Shown here in pieces: positions 27,937 through 36,988 of a stretch of 64,000 nt of DNA; the first letter of the stretch is position 1, and each line of letters starts with the position of its first letter. The DNA lies in contig NZ_JANLNY010000030.1 of the NCBI RefSeq assembly GCF_025465995.1, positions 186,001 through 250,000 on the forward strand. Direction: 5' to 3'. Made by a program: the position numbers and the translations under genes. The notes beneath the pieces were generated by a model, which was not told the DNA's origin, did not search any database, and worked only from the letters and a program-made list of their open reading frames with translations. This stretch comes from Pseudomonas sp. 5P_3.1_Bac2 (GTDB taxonomy: Bacteria > Pseudomonadota > Gammaproteobacteria > Pseudomonadales > Pseudomonadaceae).

Positions 27937-29610
27937 TCAGAGCGTCCTCGGTTGGCGGGTAAACAAGCGGATGATGCCGCGCCCCAGTTCACGCAATAAA
28001 CGCCCCGGATAGCCAAACTCGACCACCCCGGTTTCATCGACATAGCGTTGCCACTGCTCGATGAGTTTCGCCAAACGCTGCGGCTCAGTCTCGGCTAAGT
28101 CGTGGATCTCGCCGGGGTCATTTTTCAGGTTGTACAGCTGCCAGCGTCCGGGACCATTGGGCTTGGGGATAAACAACGCCTTCCATTGCCCCTGGCGAAT
28201 CGCGCGGCTGCGGAACAGCTCCCAGCCGGTGCTGACCTCATCGTCATGTACCTGGGGGCTATGGCCTTGCAGGTAGCTGAGCATGGAACGGCCGCGTACG
28301 GGCAGCACCGCCCGGCCCTGGTACTGCGTGCCGGGATGCTCGGCACCGGCCAGCTCTAATAAGGTCGGCACGATGTCCATCACCGTGGCGAAGTCATGGC
28401 TGATCGCCCCTTGGCGCTGCAAGCCCGGCCAGGTAATAAAGGCCGGCACGCGGATGCCGCCCTGACTGGTAAACAATTTGAACTGCCGCGACGGCGCGGT
28501 GGCCGCCTGCGCCCAATGGGGGCCATACCACACATAGGAGTTGGGCCGGCCAATATTGCCGATGCTGTTGTCGTAGTGCTTGTGGATAAAGCTCTGCACC
28601 CGCTTGCCAATAATGGGCAGGGCTTCCAGCGCTGCACCTTCGGCGCCGTTATCGGAGAGGAAAATCACCAGGGTGTTGTCCAGCTCGCCGCTGCTGCGCA
28701 GGTACTCGACCACGCGGCCAACGTTCTGGTCGAGGCTCTCGACCATCGCCGCGTACACCTCCATAGCCTTGGCCGATTGCTGGCGGCCCTGTTCATCCAG
28801 CGCATCCCATTCCGGGGTATTGGCCACCACCGGGTGCGCCTCAACCTCCTCTGCTACTAAGCCCAACTCTTTGAGCTTGGCCAGGCGCTCCTCGCGCAGC
28901 ACGCCGGGGCCGGCGTCATAGCGGCCACGGTATTTAGCGATCAGTTCATCCGGCGCCTGCAAGGGAAAGTGCGGCGCCGAAAACGGCAGATAAGCAAAGA
29001 ACGGGCGCTGCTCATCTTGCGGGCGCTCCTGTAAGTACTGGAGCAGGCGCGTAGTGAAGCTCGTCGAGGAGTAGAAGTCCTGGGGCAGTTCGCTGATCGC
29101 CTCTAACCCTTCGCGGTAGGTGCCATCCACCGCATGCAACAGGCGCGGCATCTTGTGTGGCGGCACCGGTGGCGACCAGTTGAAGTGGTTATGCGCCGCG
29201 CCTTCGAGAATAAACGAGCGCTCAAAGCCCCGGGCCGCGGCGGAGGTTTGCGCGCTGCGGCCCAGGTGCCATTTGCCCGAGATCAGCGTGTGATAACCGG
29301 CATCGCGCAGCAGCTCGGCGATGGTCACTACGCGTTGGTTGAGATGGCCTTCGTAGCCAGGATGGCGGCGAATGGTTTCATCGCTGAACTCGGCCATGGC
29401 GCCGATCCCGGCCAGGTGATGGTCGGTGCCGGTGAGCAACATGGCGCGGGTGGGGGAGCAGGCGCTGGCGGCGTGGAAGTCAGTCAGGCGCAGGCCCTGC
29501 AAGGCCAAGGCATCGAGGTTTGGCGTAGCGATTTCGCTGCCAAAGGCACCGAGATCGGAAAAACCCAAATCGTCAGCGACGATCAGCAGAACATTAGGAC
29601 GGCTGCTCAT
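27937..29610 (-). CDS. Type I sulfatase (arylsulfatase-like)
   Basis: 557 residues, with no evident signal peptide, suggesting cytoplasmic action. The maturation motif CSPTR (C51, converted to formylglycine) is intact, with metal ligands in LLIVADDLGFSDLGAFGSEI (D13, D14) and FLSDNGAEGA. It releases sulfate from sulfate esters, the substrate presumably imported by the adjoining ABC genes. Order sulfatase, binding protein, permease suggests one operon expressed under sulfur limitation. AtsA-type and related alkyl/aryl sulfatases cannot be separated here. Confidence 0.93.
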   Translation of the reverse strand: MSSRPNVLLIVADDLGFSDLGAFGSEIATPNLDALALQGLRLTDFHAASACSPTRAMLLTGTDHHLAGIGAMAEFSDETIRRHPGYEGHLNQRVVTIAELLRDAGYHTLISGKWHLGRSAQTSAAARGFERSFILEGAAHNHFNWSPPVPPHKMPRLLHAVDGTYREGLEAISELPQDFYSSTSFTTRLLQYLQERPQDEQRPFFAYLPFSAPHFPLQAPDELIAKYRGRYDAGPGVLREERLAKLKELGLVAEEVEAHPVVANTPEWDALDEQGRQQSAKAMEVYAAMVESLDQNVGRVVEYLRSSGELDNTLVIFLSDNGAEGAALEALPIIGKRVQSFIHKHYDNSIGNIGRPNSYVWYGPHWAQAATAPSRQFKLFTSQGGIRVPAFITWPGLQRQGAISHDFATVMDIVPTLLELAGAEHPGTQYQGRAVLPVRGRSMLSYLQGHSPQVHDDEVSTGWELFRSRAIRQGQWKALFIPKPNGPGRWQLYNLKNDPGEIHDLAETEPQRLAKLIEQWQRYVDETGVVEFGYPGRLLRELGRGIIRLFTRQPRTL

Positions 29611-29934
29611 ACAGTTCTCATTCTTCTAAGCCCGTGCACTGGGCTGATGGGTGGCGATGGGGAGCAAGGGATAAGGGGTGGGGGCTTAGCGCTGCCGAGC
29701 AGGCCTATCTAGCTAAAAAGCATATAAAAACCCTAGCCAATGCTTTCTGGTACTAAGGCGTCTTTTTTAAAGGGCTGCCGCTGACCAGGCCAATGCTTTG
29801 GCGGAATATTTTTAATGCGCCACGGGCATGCCCAGTCTGCGGCCTAGGGCTAGCGCTCTAGAGCGGGCTTGCGACCGTTTGCGGGCAGGGCAGAACAGGC
29901 GGGCGCGTTAATGCCTGGCTCGCCAATAGGCGGG
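29611..29934. other. Gene-free stretch upstream of the sulfatase operon
   Basis: 324 bases, AT-rich in the centre (29700-29815), presumably the sulfatase promoter. It contains TTAGCGCT at 29686 and TAGCGCT at 29851, partial matches to the LacI-type operator found at 31021 and 31132, and a 12-base palindrome CGCTCTAGAGCG at 29854-29865. No coding frame is supported. Confidence 0.45.
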
Positions 29935-30981
29935 CTAGGCGCTTTCCCGGGCGATTAGCTCGCAGTGCAGCAGATTCAGCCGTTGCAGCTCATCCTCTAA
30001 CGGCGCGCTGTCCAAGGCTTGCAGCACACGCAGGGCGGCCAGCTCGCCGATCTCGCGTGACGGCGGGCGCACGGTGGTCAGGCTCGGCAACAGCATCTCG
30101 GCAAAGGGATAGTCACCAAAGCCGACTACGGCGATGTCCTCGGGCATCTTCAGGCCGGCCCGCTGTGCGGCGAGCAGACCGCCAGCGGCCAGGTTGTCGT
30201 TGGCGAAGATAATCGCATCGGGCCGTGGCGAGCGGCGGGTGAGGGCGTCCATGGCTTGCTTGCCGGCCTCAAAGGCACTGGCCGAGGCGGCCGGGACGAA
30301 CACCCAGGGCTCGCGGCCCGCGCTACGCAGGGTGGCGGCATAACCGTCACGGCGCTCCAGCGCGCTGTAGTCGCCGGCGGCGCTGTTCTGCACAAAGGCG
30401 ATGCGCTGATAACCCTTATCCAGCAGGTATTGGCAGGCCTGCACGCCGACTTGGTAATGCGCGAAGCCGATCTGCAGCGGCGCACGCTCGGGGCGGTAAT
30501 CCCAGATTTCCACCACGGGGATATCGGCCTCGCTAAGCAGTTTCTCGGTGCCCGCACTATGGAAGTGACTGGTCACCACCAGCGCTGCCGGCGACCATCC
30601 CAGAAAGGCGCGCACTGCGCTTTCTTCTTGCTCTTCGCTGAAATAACTGGAGGCCAGCAGCAGTTGGTAGCCGTGGCGGCTCAGGGTGTCGCTAAAGGCT
30701 TGGATGGTCTGGGCAAAGATCGGCCCGGAGATATTGGGGATGACCATCCCGACAATCTTGCCCCGCGCCGAGGCCAGGCCGCCGGCAACCATATTCGGTA
30801 CATAACCCACATCCGCCACCACCGCCTGAATGCGCTCGCGCAGCTGCGCTGAAACCTGCTCGGGCTGGTTGAAGTAGCGCGACACGCTAATCGCCGAAAC
30901 ACCGGCCAGCTTGGCCACTTCAGCCAAGGTCACACGGCCGGCGCCACGGCGTTTGCGGATGGGGGATGGAGCCTTGCTCAT
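29935..30981 (-). CDS. LacI-family transcriptional regulator
   Basis: 348 residues from MSKAPSPIRKRRGAGRVTLA. A longer frame starting at 31056 would run through a perfect operator palindrome and lacks a good site, whereas AGGA precedes 30981. The helix-turn-helix is VTLAEVAKLAGVSAISVSRY (residues 16-35), followed by the hinge with NMVAGGLASARGKIVGMVIP and a periplasmic-binding-like core. It is divergent from the TonB receptor operon, with palindromic operators on both sides of the promoter region, so autoregulation and control of the receptor operon are likely. Effector unknown, perhaps an organosulfur compound or sugar sulfate. Confidence 0.93.
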   Translation of the reverse strand: MSKAPSPIRKRRGAGRVTLAEVAKLAGVSAISVSRYFNQPEQVSAQLRERIQAVVADVGYVPNMVAGGLASARGKIVGMVIPNISGPIFAQTIQAFSDTLSRHGYQLLLASSYFSEEQEESAVRAFLGWSPAALVVTSHFHSAGTEKLLSEADIPVVEIWDYRPERAPLQIGFAHYQVGVQACQYLLDKGYQRIAFVQNSAAGDYSALERRDGYAATLRSAGREPWVFVPAASASAFEAGKQAMDALTRRSPRPDAIIFANDNLAAGGLLAAQRAGLKMPEDIAVVGFGDYPFAEMLLPSLTTVRPPSREIGELAALRVLQALDSAPLEDELQRLNLLHCELIARESA

Positions 30982-31018
30982 GCTGAATTCCTGCCCTAGG
31001 GAAGCCAACCTTAACCCA

Positions 31019-31034
31019 TTGTTAGCGCTAACAA
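31019..31034. promoter_or_regulatory. LacI-type operator 1 (regulator-proximal)
   Basis: A perfect 16-base palindrome, TTGTTAGCGCTAACAA, 37 bases upstream of the lacI-type start. It has the central CG step typical of LacI/PurR-family sites. Confidence 0.8.
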
Positions 31035-31094
31035 AAGATTGCGAAATGGCACGCAAAATCCTGTTTAGTGGAATAAGAATAAAATTTTTAAATA

Positions 31095-31125
31095 TTGGAC
31101 GGCCTAAGAGCTGTATCCAGATACT
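31095..31125 (+). promoter_or_regulatory. Candidate promoter of the TonB receptor operon
   Basis: TTGGAC (31095-31100), a 19-base spacer and GATACT (31120-31125). Operator 2 would then cover the transcription start, a typical repressor position. Hexamers are only fair matches. Confidence 0.35.
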
Positions 31126-31130
31126 GATGA

Positions 31131-31144
31131 TGTTAGCGCTAACA
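31131..31144. promoter_or_regulatory. LacI-type operator 2 (receptor-proximal)
   Basis: A 14-base perfect palindrome, TGTTAGCGCTAACA, sharing its 12-base core with operator 1; the centres are 111 bases apart. It lies 116 bases before the TonB receptor start. Confidence 0.8.
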
Positions 31145-31260
31145 AGCGCATCGCAGCCGCATCCTCAGCACTGCCACTCGTACGAGCGAGACCAGACCCG
31201 GTAGCGGTAATTAAAGGCCCAGCACTAGGGCTTCGTCTGGCACAACAGGGCAGAGCATTT

Positions 31261-33489
31261 ATGAGCATCCCCGCTAACTTTCTTCTTCCTCATCCGCCAA
31301 GGCACTTGGCCCGGCGCAGCGCCTTGGTCAGCACGGTATTACTGAGCGCGCTCGGGCAAAACCTGCACGCCGAGGACGCCAATCAAGAACAACTGACCAG
31401 CCTCAACACCGTGACTGTCACGGCCACCCGTCGCGAGGTAAGCCTGCAAGAAGTGCCGGTGGCGGTATCGGTGGTCGACGGCGAGCAACTGGAGCGGGAG
31501 AACCGCAACAGCGTGGCCAGCATCGCGCAGCAGGTGCCGACCCTGAATTACCGCGCCAGTGCCTCGAACAAAGACACTTCGCTGTTTATCCGGGGTGTCG
31601 GCACCATTTCCACTTCACCGGGGGTTGAACCGACCGTGGCCACGGTGATCGATGGCGTGGTGCTTGGCCGTCCGGGCCAGTCGACTCTGGACTTGCTCGA
31701 TGTGCAGCGCATCGAAGTGCTGCGCGGCCCGCAAGGCACGTTGTTCGGCAAGAATGCCTCGGCGGGCGTGCTGAACATCATCAGCCAGGATGCGCCGGAG
31801 CAAACCCACGGCTATGTCGATTATTCCCACTACGGCGGCGGCAACGAAAACCGTCTGCGCTTTGGCATCGGTGGGCGCCTGACCGATACCCTCAAAGGTT
31901 CGCTGAGCACCCTGTGGGGCGACTACGACGGCAACGTGAAGAACGTCTACAACGGCCATGACGTCAACGGCTATAACCGCAAGGGCGTGCGCGGCAAGCT
32001 GGAGTTTGAGCCGAATGAGGCCTTCAAATTCACCCTGATCGGCGACTATCTAGACAGCGAAGACACCCTGCCCAATGGCGTGATCACGTCCTCCAGCAGC
32101 GCCGCCTTTACCAATCAATTGCGCCCCGTCAGCCCCGGCACCCATAGCCGCAAAGTGGTCAACGACTTCAACACCCACGTCAACGACACCAACACCGGGC
32201 TTTCCGGTCAGGCCGACTGGCAACTGGGTGACTACACCCTGACCTCCATCACCGCTTGGCGCGGTTGGAAAAACACCCAGTATCAGGATGGCGATCGCAC
32301 CGCGCAGTTGCCGGTCACCGCCTCCCATGACAAAGGCGAAGTGGACTACAACCAGTTCTCCCAAGAGCTGCGCCTGACTTCACCCAAAGGCGAGTTCAAC
32401 GAGTACGTGCTCGGCGCCTATTACTTCCATGGCCGCTCCGAGGAGACCTACCAGCGCTGGTCGACCAACGCCAGCGTGCTCGACCACGGCCGGGCTGATT
32501 ACAAGGTGACCAACGACAGCTTCGCCTTGTTCGGCGAGAACACCTTTAACTTCACCGATGACCTGCGCGCCATCCTCGGCCTGCGCTGGACCCATGACGA
32601 CCTCAAGTACGATCACCGCCGTGTGTCCACCTCGCCTGTGGCCGTCACCGGGATTCAGCCTTCGACGTCGAGCAAAGGTTCGGTGGATGAAGACGGCTTT
32701 AGCGGCCGCACCGGTTTGCAGTATGACTTTACGGCTGACCTGACCGGCTACATCACCTATTCCCGTGGCTACAAAGGCCCGGCCTACAACGCCTTCTTCA
32801 ATATGCAGCCGCGTGACACCGCAGCGCTGAAGCCCGAGAAGTCCGACTCTTACGAAGTGGGGTTAAAGGCCACGGCGCTGGATAAACGCCTGAGCGCCAA
32901 TATCGCGGTGTTCCATACCGACTACGACGACTACCAGGCCAACTTCTTCGACACCGTGGCCAATCAGGTGGTGACCCGCCTGATCAACGCCGGCAAGGTC
33001 AAGACCCAAGGCGTCGAGCTGGATGCCAGTTGGCAGGCCACGCGCCAACTCAAACTGTCGGCAGCGGCGGCCTACACCAAAGCGCGGATTGATCACTTCA
33101 ACTGCCCGGCGGGCGCTGCCGCCAGCTGCAATATCGATGGCGGTCACTTGCCCTATACCCCGGATTGGAAGACTTACGTGCGCGCCGACTACAGCATCCC
33201 GCTGGGTAACGGCTTGGACGTGGAACTGGCCACCGATTACAGCTGGCAAGACAAGGTGCAGTTCAGCCTCGACCAGAACCCCGACACCGTGCAAGGCGCC
33301 TATGGCATCTGGAACGCCAGCGTCGCCCTGGCCAATTACAACGATGGCTGGCGCGTGGCGGTGCTGGGCAAGAACTTGGCGGATAAGTCCTACGCGCAGT
33401 CCTTGGCCAGCGGCGGCAGTTATATCTACCGCGCCGTCGCCCGGGACGATCAACGTTACTTCGGGGTGCAACTGCGCAAAGACTTCTAA
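31261..33489 (+). CDS. TonB-dependent outer-membrane receptor
   Basis: 742 residues. A long signal region (SALVSTVLLSALGQNLHAED) precedes a TonB box-like LNTVTVTATRREVSLQEVPV (about 50-69) and a plug domain (about 70-180; IEVLRGPQGTLFGKNASAG). The 22-strand barrel ends in QRYFGVQLRKDF with a C-terminal aromatic. It imports a ligand across the outer membrane using TonB energy. Being between a LacI regulator and flavin monooxygenase/SsuA-like genes, it more likely takes up an organic (sulfur) compound than a siderophore. The ribosome site is poor. Confidence 0.92.
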   Translation: MSIPANFLLPHPPRHLARRSALVSTVLLSALGQNLHAEDANQEQLTSLNTVTVTATRREVSLQEVPVAVSVVDGEQLERENRNSVASIAQQVPTLNYRASASNKDTSLFIRGVGTISTSPGVEPTVATVIDGVVLGRPGQSTLDLLDVQRIEVLRGPQGTLFGKNASAGVLNIISQDAPEQTHGYVDYSHYGGGNENRLRFGIGGRLTDTLKGSLSTLWGDYDGNVKNVYNGHDVNGYNRKGVRGKLEFEPNEAFKFTLIGDYLDSEDTLPNGVITSSSSAAFTNQLRPVSPGTHSRKVVNDFNTHVNDTNTGLSGQADWQLGDYTLTSITAWRGWKNTQYQDGDRTAQLPVTASHDKGEVDYNQFSQELRLTSPKGEFNEYVLGAYYFHGRSEETYQRWSTNASVLDHGRADYKVTNDSFALFGENTFNFTDDLRAILGLRWTHDDLKYDHRRVSTSPVAVTGIQPSTSSKGSVDEDGFSGRTGLQYDFTADLTGYITYSRGYKGPAYNAFFNMQPRDTAALKPEKSDSYEVGLKATALDKRLSANIAVFHTDYDDYQANFFDTVANQVVTRLINAGKVKTQGVELDASWQATRQLKLSAAAAYTKARIDHFNCPAGAAASCNIDGGHLPYTPDWKTYVRADYSIPLGNGLDVELATDYSWQDKVQFSLDQNPDTVQGAYGIWNASVALANYNDGWRVAVLGKNLADKSYAQSLASGGSYIYRAVARDDQRYFGVQLRKDF

Positions 33490-33503
33490 GCCTGCGTGCT
33501 CAC

Positions 33504-33536
33504 GCCTGCCGCGCGCCCACAGAGCCGTCGGCAGGC
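33504..33536 (+). terminator. Hairpin after TonB receptor gene, possible attenuator
   Basis: GCCTGCCG (33504-33511) pairs exactly with CGGCAGGC (33529-33536), followed by CTTTATGG. The T run is short, so it may only lower expression of the downstream monooxygenase genes. Confidence 0.4.
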
Positions 33537-33561
33537 CTTTATGGATGACTCAGGAGCGATT

Positions 33562-34887
33562 ATGAGCAGCACACGACAGATGAGTTTGGGCGCCTTTTTA
33601 ATGGCCGGCGGGCACCATATCGCCGCCTGGCGCCACCCCAGCGTCAACCCTAATCCGTTGCAGTTTGCCGATTACCGCCGCGCTGCCCAGGTGGCCGAGG
33701 CCGCCAAGTTTGATGCGGTGTTTTTGGCCGACAGCGTGGCCGCGTCGAGCCATATCATCGCCAGTCGTCTCGCGCGTTCGGTGAATTTTGAGCCGCTGAC
33801 CTTGCTGGCCGCCTTAAGCTCGGTGACTGAGCGCATCGGCCTGATCAGCACCGTCACCACCAGCTACAACGAACCCTTCCATGTGGCGCGTAAATTTGCC
33901 TCGCTGGATCATCTTTCCGCTGGCCGCTCCGGCTGGAACTTGGTGACCTCCGACGATGCCGCCGAAGCCTTTAACTTTGGCCGAGAAGCCCATATCCCCC
34001 ACGCCGAACGCTACGCCCGGGCCCGCGAGTTTGAGCAGGTGGTGCGCGGTCTGTGGGACAGCTGGGCGGATGATGCCTTCGTGCATGACCAAGCCAGCGG
34101 CCAGTTTTATGACCCAGCCAAGTTGCAGGTGCTCAATCACACAGGCGAGCACTTTCGCGTAAAAGGCCCGCTCAACGTCGCCCGCTCGCCACAAGGTCGG
34201 CCCGTGTTGATCCAAGCGGGCTCTTCGGAAACCGGCCGCGAGCTGGCCGCGCAAACCGCCGAAGTGGTGTTTACCGCGCAAACTTCGCTGGCCAAAGCTC
34301 AGGCGTTTTATACCGACGTAAAAGGCCGCCTGGCCAAGTTTGGTCGTGCGGAGCATGAACTAAAAATCATGCCCGGCGCCTTTGTCGTGGTCGGCGCCAG
34401 CGAGGCCCAGGCGCGGGAAAAATTCGAGGAGTTTCAGGAACTGGTCGAGCCCCGTGTCGGCGTCGCCTTGCTGGGGCGCATGCTGGGTAATTTCGATCTG
34501 TCGGCATATCCACTGGACGGCCCACTGCCGGACTTACCGCTCACCGACAACGGCCAGCGTAGCCGCCAGCAATTGCTCACTGAGCTGGCGGGGGATGAAA
34601 ACCTGACCCTCGCGCAACTGGGCCGGCGCATCGCCGGTGGCCGTGGCCACCATATGCTGATCGGCACCGCCACGCAGATTGCTGACGAGCTGCAAAGCTG
34701 GTTTGAAGGCCGCGCCGCCGATGGCTTCAACATCCTCGTGCCGCACTTGCCCCTGGGCCTGGAGGACTTCGCCCAGCAAGTGGTGCCCGAGCTGCAACGC
34801 CGTGGCCTGTTCCGCACGGAATATGAGGGCAGCACCCTGCGTGAGCATCTGGGCCTGCCGTATCCGCGTAACCCCTACTTCACCTGA
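33562..34887 (+). CDS. LLM-class flavin-dependent monooxygenase (NtaA/SnaA/DszA type)
   Basis: 441 residues from MSSTRQMSLGAFLMAGGHHI, chosen because AGGAG lies 6 bases upstream. Motifs of the NtaA/DszA branch: AAWRHPSVNPNPLQFADYRR, RSGWNLVTSDDAAEAFNFG and GRPVLIQAGSSETGRELAAQ. These enzymes use reduced FMN from a separate reductase and oxygen to cleave C-N or C-S bonds. With the SsuA-like binding protein downstream and the sulfatase cluster opposite, organosulfur desulfonation or monooxygenation is the likely role. No flavin reductase gene is visible nearby. Substrate unknown. Confidence 0.9.
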   Translation: MSSTRQMSLGAFLMAGGHHIAAWRHPSVNPNPLQFADYRRAAQVAEAAKFDAVFLADSVAASSHIIASRLARSVNFEPLTLLAALSSVTERIGLISTVTTSYNEPFHVARKFASLDHLSAGRSGWNLVTSDDAAEAFNFGREAHIPHAERYARAREFEQVVRGLWDSWADDAFVHDQASGQFYDPAKLQVLNHTGEHFRVKGPLNVARSPQGRPVLIQAGSSETGRELAAQTAEVVFTAQTSLAKAQAFYTDVKGRLAKFGRAEHELKIMPGAFVVVGASEAQAREKFEEFQELVEPRVGVALLGRMLGNFDLSAYPLDGPLPDLPLTDNGQRSRQQLLTELAGDENLTLAQLGRRIAGGRGHHMLIGTATQIADELQSWFEGRAADGFNILVPHLPLGLEDFAQQVVPELQRRGLFRTEYEGSTLREHLGLPYPRNPYFT

Positions 34888-34946
34888 GTGCTCGGGCACG
34901 GCGGCGCTGGGCTGCCGTGGGAGCCATCATCATTAAAAGGACTGTT

Positions 34947-35990
34947 ATGAGTTATCTAGCCGCTGCTGATCGCTACAACCGTATCCCTTATCGTCGCGTG
35001 GGCCGCAGTGGCTTGCAGTTGCCGGCGTTGTCCTTAGGCCTGTGGCATAACTTTGGTGACGCCACGCCCATCGACACCCAGCGCGCCTTGCTGCGCACCG
35101 CCTTTGATCTGGGCATTAACCACTTTGATCTGGCCAACAACTACGGCCCGCCCTATGGCAGCGCCGAGACTAATTTTGGCCGCTTGCTGGCGGAGGATTT
35201 TGCCGCCTACCGCGATGAATTAATTATCTCGACCAAAGCGGGTTGGGACATGTGGCCGGGCCCGAACGGGCAGGGTGGCGGCTCGCGCAAATACCTGCAC
35301 GCCAGCCTCGACCAAAGCCTTAAACGCCTAAGGCTGGATTATGTGGATATCTTTTATTCGCACCGCTTCGACCCCGACACGCCGCTGGAAGAAACCGCCA
35401 TCGCCTTGGCCGATATCGTCCGTCAGGGCAAGGCGTTGTATATCGGTATCTCATCCTACTCACCGGGCAAAACCCGCGAGATCAGCACGCTGCTGCGTGA
35501 GTTGAACGTGCCGCTGCTGATCCATCAGCCGGCCTATAACCTGTTTAACCGCTGGATCGAAACCGAGCTGCTGAGCACCACCGATGAACTGGGCGCCGGC
35601 GTGATCGTCTTCACCGCTTTAGCCCAAGGCCTGCTCAGCGATAAATACCTAAACGGCGTGCCGCAGGATGCCCGGGCCAATCGCCCAGGCGGCGCGTCAC
35701 TGCGCCCCGAGCATTTATCCGCGGCCAATATCGAGCGGGCGCGGGCGCTCAATGAGATCGCCCAGCGCCGTGGCCAGAGCCTGGCGCAACTGGCTCTGGC
35801 CTGGAGCCTGCGCGATCCGCGAGTGACCTCCGCGCTGATCGGCGCCAGCCGCCCGGAGCAAATTATCGAGAACGTCGCCGCGTTGGATAACCTGAGTTTT
35901 AGCCCAGCGGAGCTGGCTGAGATCGACCGTTATGCGGTGGAAGGTGGCATCAACCTTTGGCAGAAGTCCTCCACGGATTGGCAGGAGTGA
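34947..35990 (+). CDS. Aldo/keto reductase, L-glyceraldehyde-3-phosphate reductase (YghZ) type
   Basis: 347 residues from MSYLAAADRYNRIPYRRVGR, one more than E. coli YghZ; AAGGA precedes this ATG. The TIM-barrel signatures FDLANNYGPPYGSAETNFGR (catalytic D and Y), ISTKAGWDMWPGPNGQGGGS (catalytic K) and FYSHRFDPDTP are intact. It reduces aldehydes or ketones with NADPH. In this operon it may reduce a carbonyl compound left after monooxygenase cleavage, which is inference. The next gene starts 2 bases after its stop. Confidence 0.92.
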   Translation: MSYLAAADRYNRIPYRRVGRSGLQLPALSLGLWHNFGDATPIDTQRALLRTAFDLGINHFDLANNYGPPYGSAETNFGRLLAEDFAAYRDELIISTKAGWDMWPGPNGQGGGSRKYLHASLDQSLKRLRLDYVDIFYSHRFDPDTPLEETAIALADIVRQGKALYIGISSYSPGKTREISTLLRELNVPLLIHQPAYNLFNRWIETELLSTTDELGAGVIVFTALAQGLLSDKYLNGVPQDARANRPGGASLRPEHLSAANIERARALNEIAQRRGQSLAQLALAWSLRDPRVTSALIGASRPEQIIENVAALDNLSFSPAELAEIDRYAVEGGINLWQKSSTDWQE

Positions 35991-35992
35991 GT

Positions 35993-36928
35993 ATGAAAAC
36001 CCTAACCACCGCCTGGCTGCTGTTGCTGTTCAGTGTTTGCAGTTATTGCGCGCAGGCCGCCCCGGCGCAGCTACGCATCGGCTTTCAAAAGGGCTCCAGC
36101 GCCTTGGTGTTGGCCAAGCAGCATGGCTATTTGGAGCAGCGTTTTGGCGATACGCAGATCAAGTGGATCGAGTTCCCCGCCGGCCCGCAGATGCTTGAGG
36201 CGCTAAATATCGGCAGTCTGGATATCGGCGCCACCGGCGATATTCCACCGCTGTTTGCCCAGGCAGCCAATGCCGATCTGGTCTATATCGGCGCCGAGCC
36301 GCCCAAGCCTAAAGCCGAAGCGATTCTGGTCAGCAAAGACAGCCTCATCAGCAGCGTGGCCGAGCTCAAGGGTCAGCGCGTGGCGGTGCAAAAGGGTTCA
36401 AGCTCGCATAACGTGCTGCTGCGCGCTCTGGCCAAGGCCGGGGTTAGCTTTAGCGATATCGAGCCCATCTACCTGCCACCTGCCGAAGCCCGCGCCGCCT
36501 TTGAGCGCGGTAGCGTGGCCGCCTGGGCCATCTGGGACCCGTTCTACGCTGCCATCGAGCTCGAAGGCAAAGCACGGGTCCTGGCCAATGGCGAAGGCTT
36601 AGGTTTAAGCGGGGCGTTTTATCTGGCGGCGCGCGCTTATGCCGAAGCCAACCCCGAGTTTATTGGCCAGGTGCTGGAAATCATCAACCAAGCCGAAGCC
36701 CTGACTCGCAGCGACGAGGCGGCCAGCCAAAAACTCCTGGCGGACTTTATGGGCCTCGACCCACAAGTGCTGGCCCGCGCCTTTAGCCGCCGCCCACCAT
36801 CGCCGATTGGCCCGCTGACACCTGAGATAGTCGCGGCGCAGCAACAAACCGCCGACCTGTTTTTTGCCAACCGCCTGCTGCCGAAAAAGCTCAATGTCAG
36901 CGAATTGATCTGGCAGGCCAAGCCCTAG
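35993..36928 (+). CDS. ABC substrate-binding protein, aliphatic sulfonate (SsuA) type
   Basis: 311 residues from the ATG at 35993, which has AGGAG 5 bases before it. Signal peptide ends SVCSYCAQAA. SsuA-like motifs: LRIGFQKGSSALVLAKQHGY, IKWIEFPAGPQMLEALNIGS, LDIGATGDIPPLFAQAA and AWAIWDPFYAA. It binds sulfonates or taurine-like ligands in the periplasm. No permease or ATPase gene follows; it may work with the fused permease at 25270 or with an ssu transporter elsewhere. Last gene of the TonB receptor/monooxygenase operon. Confidence 0.92.
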   Translation: MKTLTTAWLLLLFSVCSYCAQAAPAQLRIGFQKGSSALVLAKQHGYLEQRFGDTQIKWIEFPAGPQMLEALNIGSLDIGATGDIPPLFAQAANADLVYIGAEPPKPKAEAILVSKDSLISSVAELKGQRVAVQKGSSSHNVLLRALAKAGVSFSDIEPIYLPPAEARAAFERGSVAAWAIWDPFYAAIELEGKARVLANGEGLGLSGAFYLAARAYAEANPEFIGQVLEIINQAEALTRSDEAASQKLLADFMGLDPQVLARAFSRRPPSPIGPLTPEIVAAQQQTADLFFANRLLPKKLNVSELIWQAKP

Positions 36929-36988
36929 CTTGGCGCGCTTTACGCCTTGGGGTTAAGCTCGCGGGCCACCCCCAGGCGTACCCAACTG

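Noticed and set aside
29854..29865. 12-base palindrome CGCTCTAGAGCG as a specific operator
   Set aside because: Single copy, no partner or promoter context that supports it beyond self-complementarity.
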